This document shows, in pieces, positions 1-11,426 of a DNA stretch of 64,000 nt. The notes under the pieces were generated by a model that saw nothing but the letters and a program-made list of their open reading frames with translations, was not told where the DNA came from and searched no databases. This stretch comes from Skermania piniformis (lineage in GTDB: Bacteria > Actinomycetota > Actinomycetes > Mycobacteriales > Mycobacteriaceae), in contig NZ_CP079105.1 in NCBI RefSeq assembly GCF_019285775.1, forward strand, positions 2,170,001-2,234,000, read 5' to 3'. A program made the position numbers and the translations under genes. Positions within the stretch are counted from its first letter, which is position 1. The number at the start of each line of letters is the position of its first letter.

Positions 1-253
1 TCTGCGCGCCTTCCTCATGCCGCAGCACCGCCCACGCACGCCGGAACCCATGACACGGGTGTTTCGTGGCGTAACCGCGCAGCCAGGCCCGCAGATCCGC
101 GTCCGGGTCCGCCGGCGTCTGCGCGAGCGGGATCCTGCGGTAGGCGGAACGGGCAAGCCCGACCGCTTTACACGCCAACCGCTCCGACATGCCCAACACC
201 TCGGTGAGCATGTCCACGGCGCGGCGTTTCGCGGCCGGGCTCAGAATTTTCCC
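1..253 (-). pseudogene. IS3-family OrfB N-terminus (partial at window edge)
   Basis: Read in the -1 frame from the GGGAAAA site, this stretch is open to base 1 with no stop. It gives a typical IS3 OrfB N-terminus (RRAVDMLTEVLGMSERLACK, then a TYRR-like and HPCHGFRRAW segment). The DDE catalytic core lies outside the window. Because OrfA upstream is interrupted, a full OrfAB fusion cannot be made from this copy. Whether OrfB is complete cannot be judged here. Confidence 0.65.
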
Positions 254-522
254 TTCGCCACCTCGCGCAACGCGTCCTTCTCCAACTCGGCCTCGGCCAA
301 CAACCGCTTCAACCGCGTGTTCTGCTCACGCAGCTCTTTGAGCTCTTTCGCGGCGTCGGTGTCCATCCCGCCCTAGGCGCGGCGCCAGTTGTACAACGTC
401 GCCGCCGACACCCCCACCTCGGCCGCGACCTGTTCACCGGTGCTGCCCGCCGCGGCGAGTTCATCCGCCCGCCGCAACTTCCGCACGATCTCCTCCGCGG
501 AATGCCGTTTCCGACCAGCCAT
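241..522 (-). pseudogene. IS3-family OrfA, nonsense-interrupted
   Basis: OrfA is the helix-turn-helix DNA-binding subunit of an IS3-family transposase. The frame starts at 522 (MAGRKRHSAEEIVRKLRRA) and ends with a leucine-zipper-like stretch at TGA 241-243. Against the second copy, the Tyr codon TAC after WRRA is TAG here (373-375), which stops translation near residue 50. The zipper half remains open and identical apart from a few residues. The end of orfA carries a GGGAAAA run (about 247-253) that would serve as the -1 slippage site into orfB. Confidence 0.75.
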
Positions 523-598
523 GTCTTCATCGTCCCTTCCACCCGCGATTCGCGGGCTACAAGACTCTAAAACCAGACGGACTCATTCACAGGGGACA

Positions 599-736
599 TG
601 CCACCCGGACTACCGAGAACCATTTTCACGGCCTCGTCCTTGCACTCCGACGAGAACTTCCTACGCGCTGCGCTCCCACAATATTTCCCTCTCCCATTTC
701 TGTAACCCCCCTACGAGGGATCACTATCCGGAGGAA
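599..736 (-). mobile_element. Probable remnant of another IS3-type orfA
   Basis: This 138-bp segment separates the outer end of IS3 copy 1 (598) from the next element (737). On the minus strand one frame reads AARRKFSSECKDEAVKMVLG, which resembles the first residues of IS3-family OrfA proteins (a F-S-x-E-x-K-x-E-A-V pattern). It is cut off exactly where copy 1 begins, so copy 1 may have inserted into it. No start codon or terminal repeat could be fixed. The assignment rests on about 20 residues and is tentative. Confidence 0.4.
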
Positions 737-2041
737 TGAGGTTCCCCAGAAAAAGTGGACACGGTTAGCTTGATTGCCGACTTGTACGCGAGGTGATCTC
801 GAAGTCGATCGGCGAGACCATCCCCAGCGAACTGTGTCTCCTGTCATTATTGTAGAATCGGATGTACTTGCCAAGTCCTGCAAGCAAACTCGCGTATGTG
901 GTGAACGCGTGACGCTTGTAGTACTCGTGCTCGACCGTCGACCACAACGACTCGGCGCCGGCGTTGTCCCAGCAGATACCGGTAGCGCCCATGGACCGGC
1001 GCAAGCCATGACCGGAGCAGGCCTTCGCCATGTCGTGGCTGGTGTACCGGCTGCCCCGGTCCGAGTGCAGGATGGTGCCGGTCACCGACCCGCCACGCAC
1101 GGTCACCGCGGCCTCGACGGCAGCGGTGACGAGTTCGGTGCGCATGTGCTCGGCCAGTGACCAGCCCAGCACCCGCCGCGAATGCTCGTCCCGGATCGCG
1201 CACCAGTAGGCGTCTCCTTCGCCGCAGGTCAGGTACGTGATATCCGAGGTCCACACGGCGTCGAGGCGACCCCGGTCGAAGGACCGTCCGACCCGGTCCG
1301 GCGGGAACGACGCGGTTGGGTCCACCACCGTGGTCCTGACCTTGAAGGTTCGCGGGCTGATCCCTTCGATCCCCATCTCGGCCATGATCTCGGCGACAGT
1401 GTTGGCCGACACCCGCTCGCCCTCGGCGTGCAGATCGGCGGTGATCCGGGGCGACCCGTACGTGCGGCGCGACGCCTGCCAATGCGCCAGGATCTTCACC
1501 TCGAGATCACGGCGCCGCTGCCGGCGCGGCGACACCTCGCCACGACGACGCCGCGCCGCCCACGCGTCATAGCCCGATCGTGAGACACCGAGCAGAGCAG
1601 TGAGTATCGAGATGTCGTGGTCGGCGCACTCCGCGGCGACGAGCTCGTAACGACTCACCGGTGTTGCTGTGCCGCAAAGTACGCCGAGACTTTTTTTCAG
1701 GAACGCGATGTCGCCGTCCTTCTCGGCCACTTCGGCGCGTAGCCGAGTCAGCTCGGCACGCTCGTGCTCGGCGAGCCCCTCATCCGGCGGAACACCGCGC
1801 GCAGCAGCTACGGCCCCCTCCCGAAGCCGTTCAGCACGAACCCATTTCCCCAACAGACTCTCGTGCACACGCAGCTCGCGTGCCACCTCGGTGACCGACC
1901 GGCCACCATCGATCACCCGACGAGCAGCCTCCACCTTGAACTCAGGCGTAAACAACCGACGTGTCCTGGACACCTCGACATCCTCCCAGCCGGAACCTTC
2001 GTCCCGCTATCTCGGGTGTCCACCCAAACTGGGGAGGCTCA
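737..2041 (-). mobile_element. Complete IS3-family insertion sequence, 1305 bp
   Basis: The element is bounded by imperfect inverted repeats: TGAGGTTCCCC...GTGGACAC at 737-762, and the same pattern TGAGCCTCCCC...GTGGACAC read inward from 2041. The flanking triplet GAA occurs at 734-736 and 2042-2044, as expected for the 3-bp target duplication of this family. Length and single transposase gene fit IS3. It has landed between an older orfA remnant on the left and a truncated second copy of the other IS3 element on the right. Confidence 0.85.
765..1973 (-). CDS. IS3-family transposase (OrfA and OrfB in one frame)
   Basis: This 402-residue DDE transposase has an N-terminal HTH_21-type OrfA region (residues 1-95, RRLFTPEFKVEAARRVIDGG), an HTH/linker and an rve integrase core. 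The acidic triad is visible in TSDITYL, ILHSDRGSRYTS and WDNAGAESLWSTVEHEY, followed by a C-terminal FYNNDRRHSSLG segment. IS3 elements normally make OrfA and OrfB in different frames. Here they are continuous through a run of seven A residues (T7 on the plus strand, 1691-1697) at the OrfA/OrfB junction. No internal stop is seen, so the element may be active. Confidence 0.9.
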   Translation of the reverse strand: MSRTRRLFTPEFKVEAARRVIDGGRSVTEVARELRVHESLLGKWVRAERLREGAVAAARGVPPDEGLAEHERAELTRLRAEVAEKDGDIAFLKKSLGVLCGTATPVSRYELVAAECADHDISILTALLGVSRSGYDAWAARRRRGEVSPRRQRRRDLEVKILAHWQASRRTYGSPRITADLHAEGERVSANTVAEIMAEMGIEGISPRTFKVRTTVVDPTASFPPDRVGRSFDRGRLDAVWTSDITYLTCGEGDAYWCAIRDEHSRRVLGWSLAEHMRTELVTAAVEAAVTVRGGSVTGTILHSDRGSRYTSHDMAKACSGHGLRRSMGATGICWDNAGAESLWSTVEHEYYKRHAFTTYASLLAGLGKYIRFYNNDRRHSSLGMVSPIDFEITSRTSRQSS

Positions 2042-2191
2042 GAAACAGGGCACCTCAGGTCCGCGGGGGTCTCCGCGAGCGGGTCCTACGGTAGGTGGAA
2101 CGGGCCAGCCCGACCGCCCTGCACGCCAACCGCTCCGACATGCCCAACACCTCGGTGAGCATGTCCACGGCGCGGCGCTCGGCGGCCGGGC

Positions 2192-2763
2192 TCAGAATTT
2201 TCCCTTCGCCACCTCCCGCAACGCGTCCTTCTCCAACTCGGCCTCGGCCAACAACCGCTTCAACCGCGTGTTCTGATCACGCAACTCCTTCAGTGGCTCT
2301 TCGCAGTTAGCAGTGGCACTGGTGGGTGCTGATTGGCGCTCTGAAGTGCCCCGGGCTGGTGGTCGCCGTGACCAGCCGGACACCGTCGTCGAGGCGCTCG
2401 ACTCCGGCCACGTCGATACCGTCGAGATCGAGAAGCAGTGAACTACCGTGGACCATGCTCGCGTCCTTCGTGCCTGGATGCCTGAGAACACCCAGCTCAC
2501 AAGGACGCGAGCCCTCGATCAACAACCGACACGACACCAGGCCGGAACCACCCCGCACCTACCACTGCGAAGAGCCCCTTCAGTTCCTTCGCGGCGTCGG
2601 TGTCCATCCCGCCGTAGGCGCGGCGCCAGTTGTACAACGTCGCCGCCGACACCCCCACCTCGGCCGCGACCTGTTCACCGGTGCTGCCGGCAGCGGCGAG
2701 TTCGTCCGCCCGCCGCAACTTCCGCACGATCTCCTCCGCGGAATGCCGATTCCGACCAGCCAT
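2192..2763 (-). pseudogene. IS3-family OrfA split by a nested element
   Basis: The frame begins at 2763 (MAGRNRHSAEEIVRKLRRAD) and runs as a normal OrfA HTH region to KELK at about 2578. It is then interrupted by foreign sequence and resumes at 2294 with the zipper half, DQNTRLKRLLAEAELEKDAL, ending at TGA 2192-2194. Removing 2295-2577 and one copy of the 8-bp duplication restores a continuous reading frame. Unlike copy 1, the codon after WRRA is an intact Tyr. Confidence 0.75.
2295..2577. mobile_element. 283-bp ISL3-type miniature element (MITE-like)
   Basis: The element has perfect 13-bp terminal inverted repeats, GGCTCTTCGCAGT at 2295-2307 and its complement at 2565-2577. It is flanked by an 8-bp direct repeat CCTTCAGT (2287-2294 and 2578-2585). 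An 8-bp duplication with GGCTCTTC-type ends is characteristic of the ISL3 family. On the minus strand it keeps a short frame starting MVHGSSLLLDLDGIDVAGVE, which looks like the first residues of an ISL3 transposase, then runs straight into the other terminal repeat. It therefore appears to be an internally deleted derivative that could move only with a transposase in trans. Confidence 0.8.
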
Positions 2764-2898
2764 GTCTTCATCGTCCCTTCCACCCGTGATTTGCGGGCTA
2801 CAAGACTCTAAAACCAGACGGACTCATTCACAGGGGACACGTCAGTCCCACCCGTACCCCTTTTTACGAGGAATCTCCTGTACAGGATATTCCACGTT

Positions 2899-3932
2899 TT
2901 ATCGGGTCGGGCCGGGTACTCGGAGCGGTCGATTGTCGAATGCGGACAGCAACCGTTGCGCCGCCAGCGCCGGGGTGAGCGAACCGTCGCGCACCTGTTG
3001 TTCCACCGCGGCCCGGATTTCGCGGACCGCCGAATTGTCGTCGAGCCGCTGCAGCAACTGGTCGTGCACCATCGTCCAAGTCCAGTCGACCTGCTGGCGG
3101 CGACGCTTCTCGGCGAACTCCCCGGCCCCGGTGAGCACGTCGCGATGCCGCTCGACTTCGGCCCAGAAATCGGTCAGGCCGGCGCCTTCCAGTCCGCTCA
3201 TGGTGAGCACCGGGGGCCGCCAGAGCGCGTCGCGGGAGTGGATCAGGCGCAATGCTCCGGACAGTTCCCGGGCCGCCGACTGCGCTTCGTGCACGTGTTT
3301 GCCGTCGGCTTTGTTCACCGCGACCAGATCCGCCAGCTCGAGCACCCCCTTCTTGATCCCTTGCAGCTGGTCGCCGGTGCGGGCCAAGGTGAGGAAGCAG
3401 AAGATGTCGACCATGTTCGCCACGGTCACCTCGGACTGCCCGACGCCGACCGTCTCGACGATGATCACGTCGTAGCCGGCCGCTTCCAGCAACACGATGG
3501 TTTCCCGGGTTGCCTTCGCCACCCCGCCGAGCGTGCCTGCCGTCGGCGAGGGCCGGATATAGGCGTTCGGCTCGACTGCCAACCGGGCCATTCGCGTCTT
3601 GTCGCCGAGGATCGAGCCACCGGTACGGGTGGACGACGGGTCTACCGCCAGGACCGCCACCCGGTGCCCGCCGGCGAGCAGGTGCATGCCGAGGGTGTCG
3701 ATGAACGTCGATTTGCCTACGCCCGGCACGCCGGTGATCCCGACCCGGTGTGATAGCGCCGCCGCGCCGCCGTCCGTGTCGGGCTGGACCCGCAGCAGCA
3801 GTTGCTGGGCCGCCAGCCGATGATCGGCCCGGGTCGATTCCACCAACGTGATCGCCCGCGCCAGCCCCGCACGGTCCCCGGCCCGGATCGCCGTGGCGAG
3901 CGTTTCGACGTCGGGCGGCCCGACTCGCCGGC

Positions 3933-3936
<4 letters not shown>
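2899..3936 (-). CDS. meaB: MeaB-type G-protein chaperone of methylmalonyl-CoA mutase
   Basis: This 345-residue cytoplasmic P-loop GTPase of the ArgK/MeaB family protects and reloads adenosylcobalamin-dependent methylmalonyl-CoA mutase. A Walker A motif GVPGVGKST lies at residues 69-77; the Walker B/switch region is [19 protein letters not shown], with [10 protein letters not shown] and the NKAD base-specificity motif further on. Length is normal. Its ATG overlaps the mutB stop (ATGA), so it is the third gene of a mutA-mutB-meaB operon, the same order as Rv1492-Rv1493-Rv1496. Confidence 0.95.
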
Positions 3937-6172
<2,236 letters not shown>

Positions 6173-6173
<1 letters not shown>

Positions 6174-7981
6174 CACGCACCTGCCTTCGTCAGCAACTCG
6201 GCCAAGGTCGACACCGCGTCGATCCGCAATGTGAGAAAACCGTCCGGACGTGGCTCGGCCGTACCGAACGCTTTTTCCGGGCCGGCCAGCAGCACCGTGC
6301 CCACCCCGGCCGCGCGCAATGCGGCCGTGGCCGGGGCCGCTTCCGCGCCGTAGCGCCGGTCCGACCCACAGACAACCGCCACCGCTGCGCCCGATTCCGT
6401 TGCTGCCGAAGCGATATCGTCGATCGTCAGCGGACCGGGATCGACCGTCTCGATCCCGCCGGAGGCCAGCAGGTTGGTGGCGAACGTCACCCGGGCCGTG
6501 TGCTCGGCCACCGGACCGAGCGGGATCAGGACCGCTTGTGGCCGAGCGCCGTGCGTTGCCAGGTACTTGTCGGATCGGTCGCGCAGCGCCTCGAAAGCGG
6601 CGCCGTAGCGGGCAACTCCGGCCAGCGGAATCTCGGCGTCGGCGGGTTGCGCCGGCTCGGCGAGGTTCGGGAACTCGTTCACCCCGGTAACGGCGGTCCG
6701 GCGGTGCGCTATGTCGTCGGCCCGGGTAGCTGCGGTCGCGCCGATCACGTCGCCGATCACGCCGGACCCGAGCGCTGCCTGGTAACCCCCGGCCGCCTCG
6801 ATCCGCTGCAGGAATGCCCAGGCCTGCGCGGCCAGCGTTGCGGTCAGGTCTTCGACGAACCAGGATCCGGCGGCCGGGTCGGCGACCCGGCCCAGGTGCG
6901 ACTCCTCCAGCAACAGCAGCTGGGTGTTGCGCGCCATCCGGGCCGCGAACTCCGGGGTGACGTCCAAGGCGCCCGGCGCGAGCGCGGCATCGAACGGGAG
7001 GACGGTGACGGTATCCGCGCCGCCGATTCCGGCGCCGAAGGCGGCCAGGGCTCCCCGGAGCAGATTGACCCACGGGTCCCGGGTGGTCAGCATCGCCGCC
7101 GACGACACGGCGTGTTGCGGTGCATTACCGGCATCCGACGCGCCGCACACCTGCGATATCCGGGCCCAGATCTGTCGCCCGGCACGAAACTTGGCGATGG
7201 TCCGAAACTGGTCGTCGGTGGCGGCGAAGCGGAACTCCAGCTGGCCGAGAGCCTGGCCGATCGTCATGCCGGCACCGGTGAGCGCGCGCAGGTACTCCAG
7301 CCCGGCTGCTGCGGCCGCACCGAGTTCCTCCGAGTCGGCGGCACCTGCGTCGTGGAACGCGGTGCCGTCGACGACGATCGTCCGGACGCGCGCGGTTCGG
7401 CGGGTGGCGCGGGTGGCCAGCTCGACCGCCGCGCGCAGGTCGACGTCCGGAACTCCGGCAAAGGTGCTGGTCAGCGGGGCGGTTCCGAGGCAGAGCTGCA
7501 CGTCGGCCCGGTCCGGTGCAACGTCGAGCAGCGCCGCTGCCGTGGCAGTATCCGGGCCGGCCGCCAGGGTCACCGGCACCAGGTCGAACAACACCCCGTC
7601 CAGCGCGGTCGAGATCGCGTCCGGCGCGGTCGCCAACCAGATCGCGCTGACCCCGTTGTTCAACGCGGTCAGGATCTCGGTGTTCAAGGCGGTCGGATCG
7701 GCGCCGGCGAATCGGGCGCTCACCCGCCAGCCGCGCAGCGGGTCCCGAGCTCCATCGCCACCCCGGACGAACGGGAACGTCCCCGGGAGCGGTTGCTCGG
7801 CGCGCTCGTCGGCGCGGGTGTACAGCGGAGCCACCGGTACACCGTCGTAGGTAGCGGCGGCGAGCAACTCTTCCGGGTGCTCCGGCAACTCGGCAGGATC
7901 GACCCGCCGCGCCTTCGCCAGCACTCCGGCCACGGCCTGCCGCCATTGCGCATACCCGGCTGTGGTCGCCTCGCTCGACAT
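6173..7981 (-). CDS. mutA: Methylmalonyl-CoA mutase small subunit
   Basis: This 602-residue non-catalytic partner of MutB is homologous to it along its length (for example [26 protein letters not shown] against the MutB equivalent). The C-terminal cobalamin-type domain is degenerate, with no DxHxxG motif, as in known MutA proteins. I chose ATG 7981 over the longer frame from 8029 because GGGAGG lies 9 bases upstream and the protein then begins [15 protein letters not shown]. It is the first gene of the operon and is divergent from the membrane protein at 8103. Confidence 0.93.
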
Positions 7982-8102
7982 CGCCGTCGGCCTCCCGTCG
8001 TCGCTTTCGAGCCATGCTAGCCCCGGCATCCTCGCCGGCAGGAGGGTGGAGGGCGCCTGTTGTCACTTCGAACCCGACGTTACGGGTCGGTACGCTGAGC
8101 CG

Positions 8103-8795
8103 ATGCGTCCACTCCGCGATACCCGGTTGCTCGCGGCGGTAGTAGTCGGCGCGGTCCTTGTCCTGCTGGCCACGCTGACCCCGCTGCCCGGCCCGGGCCA
8201 GGTCCGGGACTGGGCACTGACGGCCGGACCGTGGTTTCCGGTCTGGTTCTTCCTGGCCTATGCACTGATCATCGTGGCGCCGATCCCGCGAACCCTGTTC
8301 ACCCTTACCGCCGGTTTGCTGTTCGGTCCGATCACCGGCGTGTCGGTGGCGGTAGCCGCTTCGGCTACCGGTGCGGCGATCGCATTCGTCGGCGTCCGCC
8401 GGTTCGGCCGGGCGGCTGTCGGCCATCGGCTGACCCATCCCCTGGCCACGGCCGTCGACCGACGGCTGGCTCAGCGGGGCTGGCTGGCGGTCGGCTCGCT
8501 GCGGCTGATCGGTGCGGTGCCGTTCTCGATCGTGAATTACTGCAGTGCGGTCTCCTCGATCCGATTCCTGCCCTTCTTCGCCGCGACCGTGGTCGGGCTG
8601 ATCCCGGGAACCGTCGGCGTGGTGGTGCTGGGCGATGCGCTCACCGGTGAGGTCGAGCCGGGTCTCCTCGCCCTTTCGTTCAGCTGCGCGGCGATCGGGC
8701 TGCTCGGTCTGGTTCTGGACGCCCGACTCGGCGTCGATCCGATGTCCGACCGACCGGCGATTCCGGCTCCGGAAACCCCCGCCACACTACGGTGA
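8103..8795 (+). CDS. TVP38/TMEM64 (DedA-superfamily) membrane protein
   Basis: This is a polytopic inner-membrane protein of about 230 residues with five or six hydrophobic segments. It carries the VTT-domain hallmarks PRTLFTLTAGLLFGPITGV and, near the C-terminus, NYCSAVSSIRFLPFFAATVVGLIPGT. The family is linked to lipid scrambling or envelope homeostasis, but the precise substrate is unknown. Its position divergent from mutA matches Rv1491c beside mutA in M. tuberculosis. The start at 8103 gives the usual short cytoplasmic N-terminus. Its stop overlaps the GTG of crcB1. Confidence 0.88.
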   Translation: MRPLRDTRLLAAVVVGAVLVLLATLTPLPGPGQVRDWALTAGPWFPVWFFLAYALIIVAPIPRTLFTLTAGLLFGPITGVSVAVAASATGAAIAFVGVRRFGRAAVGHRLTHPLATAVDRRLAQRGWLAVGSLRLIGAVPFSIVNYCSAVSSIRFLPFFAATVVGLIPGTVGVVVLGDALTGEVEPGLLALSFSCAAIGLLGLVLDARLGVDPMSDRPAIPAPETPATLR

Positions 8796-9211
8796 CGATA
8801 TATCGGCAACCGCGGCTGCTCGCGTTGGTTTTCGTCGGCGGCACGGTCGGGACCGCGGCCCGGGAGGGGTTGAGCCTGGCATTCCCCACCGGCCGCGGCG
8901 TCCCGTATCCGATCCTGGCGATCAACGTCGTCGGGGCGTTCGCCCTGGGCTTCCTCCTCGATGCGATAACCCGTCGCGGCCCCGATCTCGGCCGCCGCCG
9001 TGCGGCACGGCTGTTGCTCGGCGCCGGGGTACTCGGCGGGTTCACCACTTACAGCGCGCTGGCCGTCGCCACCGCCGAACTGATCGACGACGGTGCCGTG
9101 GCATCGGGCATCGGCTACGCGGCGGCGACGCTGCTCGGCGGCGCGGTCGCCACGTGGCTCGGGATCGCGGCCGGCAGCGCGACCCATCGGCCCGGCCGGG
9201 AACGCCGATGA
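8792..9211 (+). CDS. crcB: CrcB/Fluc fluoride channel subunit 1
   Basis: This 139-residue protein has four transmembrane helices and is a Fluc-type fluoride exporter subunit. The signature GGFTTYSALAVATAEL (Phe-box and central Thr-Thr-Tyr) and the N-terminal GGTVGTAAREGL match the family. The GTG start overlaps the previous stop (GTGA), and the gene is followed by a second crcB with ATGA overlap, so the two probably assemble as an antiparallel heterodimer, as in other actinobacteria. No recognisable fluoride riboswitch precedes it. Confidence 0.92.
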   Translation: MTIYRQPRLLALVFVGGTVGTAAREGLSLAFPTGRGVPYPILAINVVGAFALGFLLDAITRRGPDLGRRRAARLLLGAGVLGGFTTYSALAVATAELIDDGAVASGIGYAAATLLGGAVATWLGIAAGSATHRPGRERR

Positions 9212-9585
9212 CACCGGCTCTGTTCGGCGCACTCGCGCTGGCCGGCGGTCTCGGCGCCACGGCTCGCGTGGCGCTGGACGGACTGGTCCGAGCCCACACC
9301 GACCACGCCATCGTCTGGGCCACCGCCCTGATCAACCTCAGCGGCTCGCTGCTGCTCGGGCTGATCTCCGGCCTGGTGATCGCACACACACTGCCGGACG
9401 CCTGGCAGGTGGTGGTCGGCACCGGCTTTCTCGGCGGCTACACCACCTTCTCCACCGCCAGTTACGAAACCGTCCGGTTGGTCCAGCAGGGCCGGCGGTC
9501 CAGCGCGGTCGGCTACGGCGTCGGCACGCTGATCGCCGCCACCGCCCTGGCCGGTGCGGGTCTCCGGCTCGGCGCGCTGATCTGA
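9208..9585 (+). CDS. crcB: CrcB/Fluc fluoride channel subunit 2
   Basis: This 125-residue, four-helix Fluc subunit is paired with the preceding gene. It carries GGLGATARVALDGLV at the N-terminus and the pore signature GFLGGYTTFSTASYET with ALINLSGSLLLG. The ATG at 9208 overlaps the crcB1 stop, which indicates translational coupling. Tandem unequal crcB genes usually encode the two halves of one dual-topology dimer that lowers cytoplasmic fluoride. It ends a three-gene run with the TVP38 protein. Confidence 0.92.
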   Translation: MTPALFGALALAGGLGATARVALDGLVRAHTDHAIVWATALINLSGSLLLGLISGLVIAHTLPDAWQVVVGTGFLGGYTTFSTASYETVRLVQQGRRSSAVGYGVGTLIAATALAGAGLRLGALI

Positions 9586-9637
9586 GCTTTCGGGGACCGA
9601 CCGGATTCCACCCGGTGACCGCTCATCCGGCGGTACA

Positions 9638-10426
9638 TCACAAATCGGGCAGCGGAATGGTGAGGTTGGGCGCGGTCAGCCCCCCGTCCACCTCGAGCAC
9701 CTTGCCGGTCAGGTAGCCGGATGCCGGAGACGCGAGAAAAACCGCGGCTGCGGCAACGTCGTCCGGGTCGCCGAGCCGGCGCAGGGGTGTGGCCTGTTCC
9801 ATTGCGGTCCGCAACGCCTCGTTGCCGGCGACCACGTCCAGCGCCGAGGTCAGGATCGCGCCGGGGGCGATCGCGTTCACCCGGATCTTCGGTGCCAGGT
9901 CCGCCGCAGCAGTGCGCGTGTAGTGCGATAGTGCCGCTTTCGCGGTGGCGTAGCCGAGGAACGCGCGACCGGGAAACCGCCCCATCGCCGAGCTGATGTT
10001 GATCACCGACGCGCCGTCGGACCTCAGCAGGTGCGGTACGGCGGCGCGGAGCAGCGCGTGCCCGGTCCCCACGTTGAACACGAACGCGTTAGCCAGGTCG
10101 TCGGCGGTGGTGTCCAGAAAGGGTTTCGGCGCGGTGCCGCCCACGTTGTTCACCACGATGTCGAGTCGGCCGAACCGCTCGACGGCGCGGTCGGCCAATG
10201 CCGCGGCGTTCTCCGGGTCGGACAAGTCCGCGACCACGATCTCGGCTGCGGAACCCGCCTGCCGCACCGCCTCGGCCGTCACCGCGAGATCGGACTCGGT
10301 CCGCGCCGCGATCAACACCTCCGCGCCGGCGTCGGCAAGACCACGGGCGATGGCCGCGCCGAGCCCGCGTCCCGCGCCGGTGACGACCGCGACTCGTCCG
10401 GGCAGTCCGAACCGATCCATCAGCAT
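9638..10426 (-). CDS. SDR-family oxidoreductase
   Basis: This classical short-chain dehydrogenase/reductase of about 262 residues has TGAGRGLG for NAD(P) binding, NNVGG at the active-site Asn strand, the Ser of INISSAMG, and YATAK as the catalytic Tyr-x3-Lys. The C-terminal part ([32 protein letters not shown]) is typical of FabG-like enzymes. The substrate cannot be read from sequence. Starts at 10426 and 10420 are both possible (M-L-M-D). It is transcribed towards crcB2 and divergently from the amidohydrolase. Confidence 0.85.
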   Translation of the reverse strand: MLMDRFGLPGRVAVVTGAGRGLGAAIARGLADAGAEVLIAARTESDLAVTAEAVRQAGSAAEIVVADLSDPENAAALADRAVERFGRLDIVVNNVGGTAPKPFLDTTADDLANAFVFNVGTGHALLRAAVPHLLRSDGASVINISSAMGRFPGRAFLGYATAKAALSHYTRTAAADLAPKIRVNAIAPGAILTSALDVVAGNEALRTAMEQATPLRRLGDPDDVAAAAVFLASPASGYLTGKVLEVDGGLTAPNLTIPLPDL

Positions 10427-10537
10427 TGCCGCACCATAGCCCGCATCGACCGCAAGATCGGCGGTTCGGCGGTTCGGCGGTTGCGGAATAATGCGCCGGT
10501 GACTCCAGCTCGGACGACTGCAGGGACCCCGGAACAC

Positions 10538-11422
10538 GTGACCGAGACGACCTCGGTGGTCGAGTTCTGGCAGGCGCTGAACCTTCCCGGGCTGATCGAC
10601 GTGCACACCCACTTCATGCCGCGATCGGTGATGGACAAGGTGTGGGCCTACTTCGACGCGGCCGGCCCGATGCTCGGCCGACCGTGGCCGATCTCCTACC
10701 GCGGCGACGAGGACGCCCGGGTGGCGCTGCTGACCGCGTTCGGGGTCCGCGCGTTCACCTCGATGCTGTACCCGCACAAACCGCACATGGCCGCTTGGCT
10801 CAACGGCTGGGCCGGTGACTTCGCCGCGCGGGTGCCCGCCTGTCTGCATACGGCCACCTTCTACCCGGAACCGGGTGCGGCCGACTACGTGGCCGAAGCG
10901 GTCGCCGCCGGCGCCCGAGTATTCAAGGCGCACATCCAGGTCGGCGACTACGACCCATGCGATCCGCTGCTCGACCCGGTCTGGGGGTGCCTGGCCGACG
11001 CCGGTGTGCCGATCGTGATCCACTGCGGCTCCGGACCCGCGCCCGGACGGTTCACCGGGCCCGAGCCGATCGCGCAGGTGCTCGCCCGGCACCCGAATCT
11101 GGCATTGATCGTGGCGCACATGGGGTTACCGGAGTACCGCGAGTTCCTCGACCTGGCGCAGCGGTACCCGCGGGTCATGCTGGACACCACGATGGCGTTC
11201 ACCGACTTCAGCGAGGCGCAGACACCGTTCCCGCCGGAGGAACGCCGTCGGCTACTCGATCTGCGTGGAAAGATCCTGTGGGGCAGCGACTTCCCGAACA
11301 TTCCCTATACCTATCGGTCCGCACTGGCCGCACTGGAACGCCTGGACCTCGGCGACGACTGGCTGCGCGGGGTCTGTTACGACAACGCTGCGCGACTGTT
11401 CGGACTCGAGCTCACCCAGTGA
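10538..11422 (+). CDS. Amidohydrolase-2 family metal-dependent hydrolase
   Basis: This is a TIM-barrel amidohydrolase of about 294 residues in the ACMSD/TIM-type decarboxylase-hydrolase group. It begins [18 protein letters not shown] (HxH metal ligands), has [12 protein letters not shown] and [18 protein letters not shown] (His), [12 protein letters not shown] (His) and ends with [12 protein letters not shown] (catalytic Asp). All expected metal ligands are present. GTG 10538 has AGGGA 11 bases upstream; GTG 10499 is an alternative. The substrate is unknown. It converges with the YjbR gene with a 4-base gap. Confidence 0.85.
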   Translation: MTETTSVVEFWQALNLPGLIDVHTHFMPRSVMDKVWAYFDAAGPMLGRPWPISYRGDEDARVALLTAFGVRAFTSMLYPHKPHMAAWLNGWAGDFAARVPACLHTATFYPEPGAADYVAEAVAAGARVFKAHIQVGDYDPCDPLLDPVWGCLADAGVPIVIHCGSGPAPGRFTGPEPIAQVLARHPNLALIVAHMGLPEYREFLDLAQRYPRVMLDTTMAFTDFSEAQTPFPPEERRRLLDLRGKILWGSDFPNIPYTYRSALAALERLDLGDDWLRGVCYDNAARLFGLELTQ

Positions 11423-11426
11423 AAGG

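Larger units (their letters stand above)
1..598 (-). mobile_element. IS3-family element, copy 1 (cut by window edge)
   Basis: This is the 5' part of an IS3-family insertion sequence read on the minus strand; the rest lies beyond base 1. Its outer end is placed at 598 because the sequence from 598 inward (TGTCCCCTGTGAATGAGTCC) recurs at 2839 as the outer end of a second copy. It holds an orfA (241-522) and the beginning of orfB in the -1 frame, the normal IS3 arrangement. The copy is not functional as it stands, because orfA carries an in-frame stop. Confidence 0.8.
2045..2839 (-). mobile_element. IS3-family element, copy 2, truncated
   Basis: This is a second copy of the element at 1-598, with the same outer end at 2839. 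It is damaged three ways. orfA is split by a 283-bp miniature element; orfB carries a small deletion relative to copy 1 near 2085-2095 that shifts the frame and leads to a TGA; and homology to copy 1 stops around 2060, close to the neighbouring IS3 element. The inner boundary is therefore approximate. Confidence 0.75.

Noticed and set aside
8030-8800. Possible fluoride riboswitch before crcB
   Set aside because: The crcB genes are translationally coupled to the TVP38 gene and no fluoride-riboswitch pattern could be recognised upstream of it.
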